Below, one piece after another: positions 13,130 to 29,400 of a stretch of DNA of 64,000 nucleotides (the first letter of the stretch is position 1; each line of letters starts with the position of its first letter). Origin of the DNA: Warburgia ugandensis (Eukaryota; Streptophyta; Magnoliopsida; Canellales; Canellaceae); assembly GCA_035236585.1 (NCBI GenBank), contig CP141138.1:26857437-26921436 (forward strand). Reading direction: 5' to 3'. Made by a program: the position numbers and the translations under genes. Under the pieces are notes generated by a model. It was given only the letters and a program-made list of their open reading frames with translations, did no database searches and was not told where the DNA came from.

Positions 13130-13367
13130 TGTGAAGGCCTAGGTACCCCGTAGATGGGAGATAGCTTAGGGATAGTGAGTTAGTCCAACATCGCTATGGG
13201 AAAAGTCGTTAAGCTATTGATAAGAGTGGCGTGTGACTCTCCTTACAACAAGGCCTTTTCCTCGGGAAACCAGGGAAGAACAAAACAGTGAGGGCGCTGG
13301 TTGTATGGGCAGCCAGTTTTCCAGAGCAAACAATATTGTTGTATGTGGGATCCACCAGGCTGTTACA
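13130..13367 (+). repeat. TRIM 3' LTR
   Basis: 238-bp partner of 12791-13025, immediately preceded by the polypurine tract. The 3' flank starts AAATC, which matches the family-B duplication better than it matches the 5 bases left of the TRIM (AGTCA). Confidence 0.85.
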
Positions 13368-15733
13368 AAATCATGATCCGAAAGATCTGTTGCGATCATC
13401 TCGACGACGCGAACCTAGATTCAAGATGAAAACCTATATTTAAACAACTTTTAAATAGTTAAATCACTAAATACCATTAGATAACCTAGATCTGGCTGAT
13501 CAATGGATGAGCAGGCCTTAAAACTTGATTGTATGCATCAAATATGGGATGATCTAGGGGGTTAGTAGAGTAGATCTCATGTGATTGTCAAGAAAAGTAA
13601 TCCTGACCATTGATCTGATCAGATGCCTTAGGATTGGTTGATCAGAGAGCGATTTCACCGTCAGATCGATGTATAATCATAAAGATACATGTAAATCACT
13701 AAATAAATTCTAAAATTAGAGAGACCATGATAAGAATGATTAGAATTGATGATTAGATGTCAATTATAAGCAGTATAGCGCGATCCAATAATCAGATCAT
13801 CTCCAAACTTCATGAGATGTTAGGGACTGGCCCCTTATTGATTAAGGGACATCAATTTAGTGAATTGTGACATATATTGATGTTCAAAGACCACGAATGT
13901 TTGTCTAGATGTTAGAAAAATCTACATTTAGTTCAAGATTGACCTAATATAGGGTTAATCAAATGATCTTGGCCGTTAATCTATGATTAACTGTCAGATC
14001 AAGGAAATTGTCACTTGGATTTGTTTATTTTGAGATGTAAGAATAGCAAGTGATAGATGACTTATGATGTGATAGGTACATCAAAGCACACGACATGACA
14101 TTGCTTACGTGCCTGATTGGAGTACCACGTTTGTTGAAGTTGGTGATTACATTTGAGACTTCTCTATGATTTCTTAAATCATGATGTATTATTTGAGAAC
14201 TTTGAAGTATGGACTTTATGCCCTGCCATGTTTGCATGAGATCATTTTTTAGTGTGTACTGTCGATATATTTGTTACTCCTTTTGCCATGATTTATACAA
14301 TGCTTCTTAAAACATTTATGTGACATTGATTTGGATTATTTGAGGATGTATACATTGATTTTTGAAGCATGGTGTTGATATATTGAATTTCTCTTGATTT
14401 GATTTTATTGAGAATGATTATGCATGAATTTCAATTCTTGATTCAGTTTTTGTGGATTTATGACGAGTACTTCCACCCAATGGGTACTATACTAGGAGGG
14501 TAGTAGGGTTGGCCACCCACCCTCTAACTTTGTGATAATGATGATTAGATATTGCCCTTAAGAGGGCCAGGTACATAGGTAGAGGTATCATGGGTAGTCT
14601 TCCCTATGAGTCCGTTCCCTCCTATAGGGATGGAGAAAGTCTCCCGTTATGGTGTATACGGGGAGCAGCAATGGTTGAGATCCTTGTGTGATTGCCACTG
14701 TAGCATAGTAGCCTATACTCTTATTCTATATGCTCATGTGGTATTTATATGTGGGGTAAACTGGGGTAAGCTAGGCTAGGTTGTGACTCCGGGGGCTGAT
14801 GCGGACTACAAGGGAGGAACCCAAGGATTTGCTATGAATACTTATTATCAGTGATTGAGTGTCATGGAACACTCTTAAGGCTTGTTTTTGTACGGTGCCC
14901 TGTTTATGATGACATGCATTATATTTTGATGTGGACACAGATTCTTATTATTTTTGATGGATGCCTATCCATGTTTTGATCATGCCTTGCATGCCATGAT
15001 GATGAGATTTGATATTGATTTGTTCAGATTTAAGATTTTCATGTGTTATTGTTATGGACGTTTGTTGATTTGACGTGCCTTGTACATGTTTTATCTTATG
15101 AGATTTGTCATGACATTGATATTTCACACCACATGATTTTATTATACGTTTGTTGAATGTGATCACCTATACAAGCATAGCTTGTTGAGATATTGCAAAG
15201 CAATACCTCAAATTTGGAGCACGATAGTACTAAGGGTAAGCAGGTGGAGCAGCGTTGATTGACCGAAGACCTTGAAGACTATTTGCACTTTGTATTTCAG
15301 AGATTGATTTAGTGTACATCTCTTGGACTTGTGTTTAGATATGTTGGGATATACATCGATGTTGACATTTTGGATAGATTGGACCCACACTACTTGTATA
15401 GTGTACCTTTACTTGCTGATGTGTGTATGACGTGGTAATCATGGATGGACCCTGGGGGATAGACACATATTATTCTTATTATTGTCTTTTCATGATTATG
15501 TATGATTTATTGTGGCTTTACTTTGAGCATGCTTAGTGTATCGACGATTTGATTTCTATTTATTATTGTGGTTTTGGATATGGGATGACCTCGAGGATTT
15601 CTTTCAAACACTACATTAATTATGTTAATTGCAAGTTTTTATTTTCAGGGATCCCTCCTATTTTAGAAACAAAATTATTATTATTATTATTGTTATATAT
15701 TGGAAAAAGGTTTAGAAAACCCGGGGTGTCACA

Positions 15734-19513
<3,780 letters not shown>

Positions 19514-19918
19514 ACTTGTCATTGGGAAGAGCAGAGTGAAATCTATCTTGGGGAGCCCAACCAACAAGAAATGCCCTATTAGTAAGTTTAGGTTTGCTTG
19601 ATCCTTGATAAGGTTGAAAAATCTTATCCCACCCCTACATGTTGAATGGGGCTAGATTTTCTAGAAATCTCAATTATCCAAATTTTTTACAAAACCGTAT
19701 TGCACCCCTACATCTTAATATTAGTATTTTTACTAATAAATGTCATAAAAATGGAGATCTTTGCATTGTTTACTAGACATGGACCCAAATTAGCTTCCTT
19801 TAATTCATTTATTTTCTCTTTAATTGTCTCATAATAATTTTTCCTATAATATCTTTCTATTTACTTTCTCTTTTTTAGAGATTTCTATTAATAAATGCTT
19901 TCTCTTTTTTATTGCATT
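19514..19918. other. No gene seen
   Basis: AT-rich sequence between the family-D LTR end and the inverted-repeat remnant. It has no convincing ORF, RNA gene or named repeat. Confidence 0.5.
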
Positions 19919-20685
19919 CATCTATTGAAAAAAATTTCACCATAATTCCTCCCGTCTAACATCTATTGATGGACATCAATGAGCATTGATGAACTACTGA
20001 TTTGGGCCCCATAATGTATACTATAATATTTGAGAACAATTTATTACAAATTTTGTCTAGTAACTAAAGTAAAAAAAAAAAAAAAGTTTAAGGAGTAACT
20101 TTGTGGTAACATATAATTTTGCATTTCATAGGAGAAGATGACTAGAGCTTTTTAGCAGCAAGATTTAATATCATCATATGATGCCCTTTTTTCTTGAAGT
20201 TATGAAATAGCTTTTAGATCTAGAATCAAGAGGTCCCAATCTACAAACCCTTAAAATTTAGACTATTTGTAGTGCAAAATATATTCAAATCCACTTGAGA
20301 ATATTATTAAATTTTTTTATGAGATAAAAAATTATCTAGATGATACATTTTTTCTTGGAGAATGCATTTAAGGCTTCTCTAGAAAAGATTGTTCGATTTC
20401 ATGGCCAACAACCTTAAAAAACTTGATCTTTATGCTTTTCTCTTTGACTTTTAGAAAAATAAATTTTAGAACTATCTTCTAGTTGAAATGATCTATACAA
20501 CTCTTATATTTAATTTAGTGTGAAACAGGTTTAAATCTTTGTTGGAAAATGATTTCCAGAATTCACTCTAGTCTCCTTTTCTAGCGAGATACACTACTAG
20601 CTGAAACAAACAGTTTAGTCCTTAAACTACTATTTTTTGTCATTTTAGTCCCTAGACAAAACCTCTAAGAATTAATTTTAGATTA
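19919..20685 (+). mobile_element. Left part of an inverted-repeat DNA element split by Copia
   Basis: The reverse complement of about 19925-20035 aligns with 35545-35660: shared TATACATTATGGGGCCC, ATCAATG, TGATGTCCATCAA and GGTGAAATTTTTT blocks, allowing gaps. The Copia element at 20686-35535 lies between the arms. Joined, the host element would be about 0.9 kb, consistent with a non-autonomous TIR or foldback element. No transposase is visible and the family is unknown. Confidence 0.45.
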
Positions 20686-20875
20686 TGTTAAACACAATCA
20701 TGCAAAATAAGAATGTATTGTATATTGACATGTTTATTTAGTTACCATTCTTATATAATCAGAGCTAATTTATAGGTAGCATATTAGGATCTAAATTGTA
20801 TAACTTTTTTGTATAAAGTTGTAGACTTATTGCTGAATAATATACAAGAATTTATCCCCAAATATTCTCTTATTA
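20686..20875 (+). repeat. Copia 5' LTR
   Basis: 190 bp, starts TGTTAAACACAATC and ends CTCTTATTA (expected CA end decayed to TA). Contains TTTGTATAAAGTTGTAG, matching CTATATAAAGTTGTAG in the 3' LTR, a likely TATA box. Confidence 0.9.
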
Positions 20876-20888
20876 TGGTATAAGAGCA
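20876..20888 (+). promoter_or_regulatory. Copia primer-binding site (initiator Met tRNA)
   Basis: TGGTATAAGAGCA directly abuts the 5' LTR. It differs by one base from TGGTATCAGAGCA, the complement of the 3' end of plant initiator Met tRNA. Confidence 0.85.
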
Positions 20889-20908
20889 AGGTTCTTGGTA
20901 ACACCACC

Positions 20909-22691
20909 ATGGAAGATGAAAGCAATTCAAAGAAGCCAACTCAATCAAGCACAATATCCAAATTTGATAATCCCAGTCACCCACTATATCTTCACCATTC
21001 AGATCAACCTGGGTTGGTTCTCATTTCACAACTCCTCTTTCGGAGAACTATAGCACATGGAGTCATTCCATGACTATGGCCCTAATAGTCAACAACAAAT
21101 ATTGCTTTGTTGATGGATTGATAAAGTGACCAAGTGATGATGTAGGTGATGAATTACCGCAGTGGATTCATTGTAACAATCTAGTCAAGACTTGGTTATT
21201 GAGTTCAATCTCCAAGAATATTGTAGCCAGGATGTTCTATTGTGATGGAGCACAAGTAGTTTGGAGTGAATTACGGGAGCCTTGGTAAACAACATCCAAC
21301 TATTCAATATTGAAAATGGCATACATGATTGTGTACAACCGAATATGTCCATTAGCTCCTACTTCACCAAGCTCAAAGGATTGTGGGATGAGAGGGATGT
21401 TCTTTGCTCGATCTTAGACTATAGTTGCAGAACTATGAAGGAGTTATCCTCTTAGGAAACATAGAAAACTATTAAGTTTCTCATGGGATAACTAAGCCTT
21501 TTGCTGAGGTACGTGGGCAGATATTGATGATGGATCCTTTGCCTAAGAATGGCAAAGTTTATTCCCTTGTGCTTAGACATGAATGATAGAAGGATATATC
21601 TACAAAAAGAAGCATAGCTTAGCCTAAGGCAGAAGTTTTGCAGTCAATAATTCAAGCAAGAAAGGTGGAAATTACAAGTGTGAAAAATGTGACAAAGATG
21701 GTCATAGCACTAAAAATTGTCAAGCTCATTTGAAGTGCACCTATTGTGGATGAGAGGATCACATGATTGAATTTTGTCAAAAGCTCAAGAAGGAAAATTC
21801 AACTAAACAAATTGAGAAAAAGGACATCTCCAATTCCTTCCCTTTTACTCAAGAGCAATGTCAACAAATTCTGAACATGCTTAATACTAACAAGTCTTCC
21901 ATGGCAAATCATGTGGAATTCCTCATCCCATAATGAACTTTCAGATAAGGCTTTCTACTTCTCTTCTCAAGGTAAGAAAGCCACATGATCCATGATAGTG
22001 GAGCAACTGATCATATTGTTTGTAGCCCTGGATTACTTACAACTTGGAGAGCTGTTAAAAATAATATAGTAGAATTACCAGATGACTCTCTTGCCAATGT
22101 TACACATGTTGATTGAGTTGTGTTCTCTTCTAGTTTGGTTCTTGATAATATTTTGTGTGTCCTAGTTTTCCAATTAAACCTCATCTCCATAAGAAAACTT
22201 ATCCACCATTCTCTTTGTATCACCTTGTTCCTTACTAATTTTTGTGTCGTAGAGGACCTATGCTCAGGGAAGATGATTGGGACAGGAACTGAATGAGAGG
22301 GCCTACACTCCCTTGATCAACCACAGAAATTGTCATGTAATTTAGTCCATTTTTCCTCTTATAGCCCTTAGCATCAACATCTTGTGCATCCTTCAAATAA
22401 AATGTTTGTTTTGTTTCCCTTTCCAAATAAAAATAATTCTTCTAATGCAAACAAGTGTTTGATTTGTCCCTTACCAAAGGAAACCAGATTTCCATTTTCT
22501 TTGAGTACAATTTCTAGCAAATCATCTTTTGAAATGTTGCATGTTAATATTTGAGGGGGTTACCAATTGAATCTATTTTTAGGGCTCGATACTTCCTCAC
22601 CATAGTTGATGACTTTACTAGGCACACATGAGTTTATTTGATGAGCTACAAATCTAAAACTCAAACTCACCTCACTAATTTTATTAGTATG
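20909..22691 (+). pseudogene. Copia gag and protease remnant
   Basis: Starts at an ATG in good context (CACCATGG) 20 bases after the primer site. The first residues contain FDNPSHPLYLHHSDQPGLVL, the conserved N-terminal signature of Copia gag (retrotran_gag_3). Many stops and frameshifts follow. Two CCHC-type zinc knuckles lie near 21687-21780 (C-x2-C-x4-H-x4-C, the second with an internal stop). The aspartic protease active site reads HDSGATDH at about 21991, the D-S-G-A form usual for Copia. The frame is cut by the insertion at 22692, at the start of the integrase region. Confidence 0.8.
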
Positions 22692-25668
22692 TGTGACGCC
22701 CCGGGTATTCCCATGCATTTTTAAATGCAATATCTAATTCCTAAGGCGAGATACATCCCTATTTGAAAACCATTTTATAAAAATAGTGCAATGCAGCGGA
22801 AAATCTTTTCTTTTAAACTCATTTTGAAAACCCCGAGTGTCATTTGCTTTCACAACAACCAAAGTAGTTTTTAAAAATTTCAGAAATCATAAATGTCTTC
22901 CCAAGTCTATCCAGTCACAGCTCACAGCCCAACTGTAAATAAATACAAATACATGTCCAAAAGGTAGAGTGGTTACTTACATTCATGATTGTCTTCTCAT
23001 GAGTCACTTCATCGTTGCACTAAGATGTTCCTGATGCTTCTTCTAATTCTGTGTGGAGCTAATCTGAAATATATATATATATATATTAGGGTGAGTATTT
23101 ATCATACTCAGTAGGTCATCTGATACTACTATTTGGAAAATACGGTATGCTTCATGCATGGTTCGAAGAGCTTTTTATGTAAAACATCAATGATTTATTT
23201 TGCGTAAGCATGCATAGTTATGCATAAAACATAAGCTTATTAATGCGATTTCAATCATGGAATCCGTATACAAATCACATCATATGAATACGAATAAAAT
23301 GGAAATCAATAGGTCCATATACGAAGATTTCAGAAAATGCATCAAACCAGCGAGTCACATAGAATACTCATGAAAATCATAAAATAGTCATCATTCAAAC
23401 ATATGCTAGTATCATGCACATGAGTCTCTCGGTGTACATTTCACACCAACTGGTCACGAGTACTCATATACGACCATCTCAATGCTATATGCATATCAAT
23501 CACACCGAAATCATAGGGTCACTATGCTCACGACCAGAACCCCTCTGAATCGTGTGTCTCCAATATCTAGAGACCAGTCCACCATAGCCTCCATGACGAC
23601 TATGGATATGTACTCGAAAGGGTGCCGTGAACTGCTCCAGTGGTCGTCCCTATTTACCATAGCAGTCAGGGAAGGGACAATGACATTTTTGGCAGCGATA
23701 CCATCCACCTTTTTGGTGGTAGAGGCTGGGAGGCCAAACCCGTACCCCTCAGCATAGTGCCCACCGTGGATTGCCTCATCCGGCGATCTGCCCACTAAAA
23801 ACATATATATCCAATCTCAATCATCGAATCATGCAATTTATGCATTTCTTTTCAACCATGCAAGCAATGCATGCAATTCATTTATGCTAATCTTGCCTTC
23901 AAAGCCATGAAATATGAAGACAAGTAAAAATATCACATCTCAGAAAGCATGCTAAATCTGATGATAGAGGCAAGTGCTTTCAACGATATAACTCATGATG
24001 GCAAGTCTGAATACTCGCATAAGAACATATAAAAACATGCTAATCATGATAATAAAACAAGTCTGAGTTTAAGATGTGTTAAAAATGTAGTAGTATCAGA
24101 CTACCTACAATTTAAGTATATTTGGAAAAACATAGTAGCATCAGACTACCTACCTCGATGTTTTTTGGAGTCGCATCCTTCGTTACTCAACCCAACCCTG
24201 GGTCTCATTTATAAAATCCTGGAGATGAAAGGATAACAAGGAGTCCTTATCAATTTCGATCTATTTATAAATTACTATTTAGATCTCTAAATTAATGGCT
24301 AGACCTGCCTTTTAGGGTCCATAGGTCCTTTCCTAATACAGTGTCACGCTAGATCCTATGATATGGATGTACTATTCAATGGTTAGACTCTATAATTTGT
24401 CCTCTGATCCTAATTTTATAGTCTCATTAAGTTCGCGTTGTTCATACAGACGCGATGATTCTTTTGGATCGTCAATCAAAGTCCTATAGCTCTTGAAATT
24501 GCATTTTTAGCATTGCACGATTACAGATGAACCAGATTCGTCTTGTGCGTAGGGCCTGCGCATCATGGTTTTCAAGATGTGTGCGCTCCCTGGTCGAACC
24601 AGGACCCATGCCTGCACGTCATACGAGCCCAAAGGCCGTGCCAGGGACGGCATTCGCATGTGCACATGCATACCCAAGAGACGCGCTATGATGAGCGTCC
24701 TAGATGGCATCGCGCAGACGCGTCTTTGGCGTAGCACGGCACGTCTCAGCTCCCCGGGCACCTCGTGCATCTTGGTCGAGCCAGGACTCGTGCCCCACGT
24801 CGTACGCCCGAAGGCCGCACCAGGGACAGTGCCACAGGCACGCATCGTGCATCACGCCTCTGGGACACGTTGCCTTGGACGGGTTCCCACCCGTTTGGTT
24901 CCGTCCATAGAGGGCCGGTGTTTTCTGGTCGGAAAACCACCCAAATCCGTTCGGAATCTGGGGGAACGGAGAAGGGTAGATAGAGAGGGAGATGGGGGCT
25001 TACCTGGGTAGCTGGAGATGCCCTCATCTTGGTGGTGCGGCTCCCTCTTTCCAGTCTGAAACTCCATGTCGCCGGAATCCACGAAGAAGGGGAAAAACCC
25101 CAACTTCCGATGTGGCCAGAGGAAGAAGAGGGGAGGTGGAGAGATGGGAATGACTCGGACCTAGCTGGAATTTGCAGGGAAAACCAAGTGAGGGTTTTCT
25201 GATTTTTGCCAAAAACCCCAGCCTCAAATAGCCAGAAAAATCTGATTCGAAGAGGAGGGAATAGGGCTTTTTATAGTCATACTATGGCGGTGCTGCCAAT
25301 GGCGGTGTTGGAAACCTCTGGAAACTGAGGGTTTCTAGAGAAATCGAGAGGAAGAAGACAGGGGGTGCCATTATCAAAATGGCCCCCTGCGTTTTTCATC
25401 TTTTTCGTTTTTTTAAAGATAAATTACAAAATTGCCCCTGATCTTTAAACGGCCATAACTTCTTCATACGAACTCCGTTTTGGGCGTTCTCTAAGGCGTT
25501 GGATTCCATTTTTCGAGTAGAATATAATCGAACAAGTTTTCTTACAAATTCCTTTGTTTAATATTTTAAATAAAGTAAAACATTTAACATGGTTCATTTC
25601 CTATAGAATGTCCAATTCATTTTTGTTAAATGGATGCAAAAATAGCGTAAATTGCTCGAGACATTACA
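22692..25668 (-). repeat. LARD-like element, 3' LTR (its own orientation)
   Basis: 2977 bp. On minus it starts TGTAATGTCTCGAGC and ends GGGGCGTCACA. TATAAAAAGCC (25265-25275, minus) is the likely TATA box. 24530-24960 is strongly GC-rich and produces overlapping ORFs on both strands that I read as leader sequence, not genes. Confidence 0.9.
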
Positions 25669-25968
25669 TTATTACCCCCTTAAAAGAATTTTGTCCTCAA
25701 AATTCCACAAATCCTTACCTTCAAGTCAGCTGTCTTCTTGATAAGACATATTCTTCCTGAGGACTCCCTTAAAACTTGAACTAAGAAAATTCCTTTGCTT
25801 CATTCCCATACTTTTATTGCCAACGAATCCATTATTCCATTGTCCAATACTCTAATTGGGTTAATACTTGGAGTAATGTTGTCCTTAAAATGCTAATCAT
25901 ACTATCTTGTAACCAATCCTAGACATGTTCTCAATTTATCCTCATTATAATTCCTTCCACAAGGCCTT

Positions 25969-25980
25969 ACACACACACAC

Positions 25981-26063
<83 letters not shown>
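25969..26063. repeat. (AC)47 microsatellite
   Basis: 95 bases of AC repeat with one G interruption at 25985. Confidence 0.97.
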
Positions 26064-26066
<3 letters not shown>

Positions 26067-29000
26067 TGTCAATATGTCTTATCTGTTTATTTTAAGTATA
26101 TATGGGCCGCTTTCACTACGTACTCTAATACATAGTCCCATGCGTGCCAGTTTATCATTACTGATTTCTATCTGTATTTCGTATAGCTACCCATCCTTAG
26201 ATGCTCATATTCCTTTGATCATGTATAGGATAGTCTCCTTAGATGACCATACTCTCCTACTCGTATATAAATTACTTCATACTTCTTTGAGATCATATGA
26301 TCTTATTCCTTCTATTTCATTTTGAATAGCATAGGATAATCCCTTTTTCCTCTTATCTTCCATCTAGTGATCTCTTCATCATCCACATCTCCTTTTAATG
26401 GTTGGCTGTATGTCATTAGTAAGTGTCCAACAAAAAATGTTACATTCTTTCTATTGTGTCTAACTTTGCTTCTTATCTTTTATATTTGTCCCCAAGATAC
26501 TTCAATAACTGCCATGGTATCATGTGCTCTACAGCCAATCCCTTGATTAACTTTGAATTTCAACTGTCTGTCGCTTTTCTACTATAACTTGGGTCCTCAG
26601 CCCATATTATGTTCAAAATAAAATAATTCAAGTAGCATCCTCCATCACTAATAATATCTCATATTACGATTAGGATATCCAAACTGTACATCAAGTTTCA
26701 TAGATGTTGAAGCCATCAAATGCTTTTCTTCTTGAAGAGTTTATGCAAACTCATGTCAATTGTTTTATGGTTAATTCATCATCATGGGTCAAATGTTCTC
26801 GTCCAGAGGCCTATCTCACTATTCACATCAATTTGTCATTAGGATTTCCAACAATGTTCCCATTTATGCAAAAAGTCTCTTATTCATAACCGAGTACCCT
26901 TACTAGGTCATGGTTGAATCCTTTGTCACTATCCTCTTTGTTCTTTCTTTGCTTGATGGTTTTCTTCGTAATCTTTCAGTCAAAAAGTTCTATACTCAAT
27001 CTAGTAGGGTTAGTCCTTAGGAAATTCCTTCAATTGATTTTTCGTACTTGGTATATGCACATAACAACTAACTATTTGTCTAAAGGCAACGTAACATCAA
27101 ATCTTCACCTTGTAATGTGCTGGCCATCTTGCCTTTTCTCCTTCCATTCCCTATGTCAATATATTGTTCAATCTTTTATCAAGGCTTTATCGTCAACCAT
27201 GCAATCTGTATTGTCAGGAGGTATCCTCATAAGTAGTGATTTTCAAGTGTTCCCTCATACTGAGCTTATAACTATAATTCTTATTCAATAGCGATTATAT
27301 CAAATTGTACTGAAGCTGTTAAATCAACAAGTTTAACAACACTAAGGTAAGCATAAAACATTTTCTTAGACATAGAAAGACTTTATTTGATTACCTATTG
27401 ATCTCTTTCCAGATATATCTATGTCATAAGCTCAAAGGTCTCTAAAGTGATCGGTACTTATCTGCCTTTCTTTTCAATCCAAGTTAGCAGTATTTTTCAG
27501 ACCCAAAGTAATTTCTACACCTTGTCATGGTAGCTATTAAGGTTTGGAAAATATTTCGCATTGGTTTAGATCATTTCTTATTCGTTTGCTTCTGTCTCAG
27601 TTGCTACTGTATTTCATTGTACTCGTAGCTCTTCCATGATGTAGTTTAATTAACTAACCTTTGACTCTCAAATATCTTGGTCTAACAAATAACTTCTTTC
27701 AGGGAAAACTCATGTCTAAATACTTATAATAGTTTTCTGAGTTTATAACTTAGACTACTGTCTACTAGATACTAACACATTTGATTCATTAGGGTGGGAT
27801 TGCCTTTCTTTAGTCAACAAAACACCAAAGGAAATGACTAATTGATGGCCTTAAGATACTTGCTCTTCCACTCTTCCTCTAAGACATCATATTGATCCTT
27901 GATCACACCCGAGTTGCGAAAAAACAAATGGACTAGTCGATGTCCTGTCTTGTTTCTTTTTTCAATAGGACTTTATTTACTCATGTAGTGGCAAGGTAGG
28001 ATATTATCAACTTTTCCTTTTTCTGGACTACAACCACTAGTGTTTCTCATACGTTAATGGAACAGTTAATATAGCCATCAAACTACTTGTAGACTTTAAT
28101 TTGTAGTGGATCACCATTCTTCTTCGAAAATTTCTTACAGCATAATGTCCTTAAATTTGATACTCTACTCAAAGTCTTAAATCCCATATGCTTTATCTTT
28201 ATTATACGCTTTCACAATAAAATCACCAACTCAACTAGTATTATTCCTTTGAATTTGATTGGTTTATCTTCCTAGATGATTCAAGATGAAAGGTTTGTAT
28301 GGGTCTATTCTTTCTTCAATAAAGTCATGACCTTTTTCTATTCACCCATTACTTATAGTTGCATCTCTATCTCATTCTCTCTATTTTTCTCCTTAATCAG
28401 TCAAAATCAATGTCTCCATTTGAGTGGTTGCATATACTCGATCTTCTTATCAGACAGGAGAAACTTAATACTTCCAGGAAATGTTGAAGTTTTCTAATAT
28501 CATCGAAATCCTTAATTGCCTATAGCCTCAAGAAAATTCATACAATGTCTTAATAATGTCATTGATCTTTTGGTTATGCTATACTTCTCTTATAAGTTCA
28601 TGTTAGGATCAATCTATTATCACAGATCTATCATCCCTAATATTATCGTCAAAATCTTTTGGTAACTCTGTCGAATACAGTTCCCTATCATATTCGTGTT
28701 ATATTCCTCTTAATCACATAATATGTCAATTGCACACATCTTCTGATTTGCTCCATTATACTCAGGTTGTCATTATTCGATAGCACTTTACTCTTCATAA
28801 GACTCCAATTAAGGTATCCAAAATTGAGCTACGTCCTTCATTCGAGTAACATTTATCTCCTAATATCATCTTGCATTCTCATCCCTCTTAGATTATCATC
28901 AAAATCTCTCAAAGTCTATCTTTTACATCCCCTATTATACTCATATCATATCCCTTGTAATAGTGTACTCATATTCTGATATTCTTTAGAAGGGTAAGAT

Positions 29001-29385
29001 AGCCCTCTAGGTTCTTCGATTTTCTCACATTTGGTGAGATTAATCTATTACAGTCAGAACTATCTACTAATAAGTTCACTAACATTTTCATTCATTATTC
29101 TCATCATAATCTGATCCATATATGAGTTTCCCTGTTTGCACTACACAACAATCCTTAATCCTTAAGTCGTCTTAGACTAGATTTTGGATAAGGGTTGACC
29201 ATCCTCTGCCTATTTGTTAACCCAAGCTGTGTTTCACCTATTTATTGATGGTGTGCATCTTTGTGATTTGATATTATTCGTGTTTTAGTCATCTCTACTA
29301 CTTCTATTTGTACTACTTCTTCTTAACTTTCTCCATTGTCTACGACCTTTGGACATGCTGGATTGGTTGTGAAAGGATAAAACTA

Positions 29386-29398
29386 GGCTCTGATACCA
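29386..29398 (-). promoter_or_regulatory. Primer-binding site of the LARD-like element
   Basis: Minus strand TGGTATCAGAGCC, a perfect match to the initiator Met tRNA complement, two bases inside the LTR that starts at 29401 on plus. It fixes the element's orientation. Confidence 0.92.
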
Positions 29399-29400
29399 AC

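Larger units (their letters stand above)
12791..13367 (+). mobile_element. TRIM element (tiny LTR retrotransposon)
   Basis: Two direct terminal repeats, 12791-13025 and 13130-13367, start TGTGAAGG and end TTACA, and differ at roughly 30 of 236 positions by eye. The 104-bp interior starts with a primer-binding site for initiator Met tRNA (TGATATCAGAGCC, 13028-13040; canonical TGGTATCAGAGCC) and ends with a polypurine tract (AAGGAGGGAAGA, 13118-13129). This is the complete TRIM architecture with no coding capacity, so it must have moved with proteins supplied in trans. The repeats contain TAGTCC.ACATCG, a block common in plant TRIMs. I see no 5S rRNA segment, so it is not Cassandra. Confidence 0.85.
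6788..15733 (+). mobile_element. Family-A solo-LTR-like insertion, itself interrupted
   Basis: Starts TGTAATACC and ends CGGGGTGTCACA, the usual TG..CA form. It splits the 50-bp array, so both outer borders are firm. The flanking 5-mers TTGAG (6783-6787) and GCGAG (15734-15738) look like a decayed target duplication (3 of 5 identical). After removing the nested family-B LTR and TRIM, about 4 kb of LTR sequence remains (6788-8382 plus 13373-15733). The 3' part (14450-15733) resembles 18030-19513. No retroelement protein is encoded, so a solo LTR is the simplest reading. Confidence 0.55.
25669..29400 (-). other. Non-coding core of the LARD-like element
   Basis: 3.7 kb, AT-rich, with no recognisable retroelement domain. 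On minus it runs from the primer site (29386-29398) to the polypurine tract (25669-25682). Shortly after the primer site there is an ATG (about 29359) opening a frame of only about 23 codons rich in Arg and Ser. Weak internal repetition is visible (28620-28720 against 28855-28970). An (AC)n tract sits near the polypurine end. Size and lack of coding fit the definition of large retrotransposon derivatives. Confidence 0.6.

Noticed and set aside
12791-13367. Cassandra-type TRIM
   Set aside because: No 5S rRNA-like segment with the A and C boxes is visible in the terminal repeats.
23482-23804. Paired ORFs of 91 and 97 codons on opposite strands, repeated at 30163-30485
   Set aside because: Conserved only because both are copies of the same LTR; opposite-strand frames cannot both be genes, and no domain is recognised.
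24507-25227. GC-rich overlapping ORFs, repeated at 31149-31903 (up to 173 codons)
   Set aside because: They lie inside the two LTRs of one element, are open on both strands, and match no protein I know; GC content explains the lack of stops.
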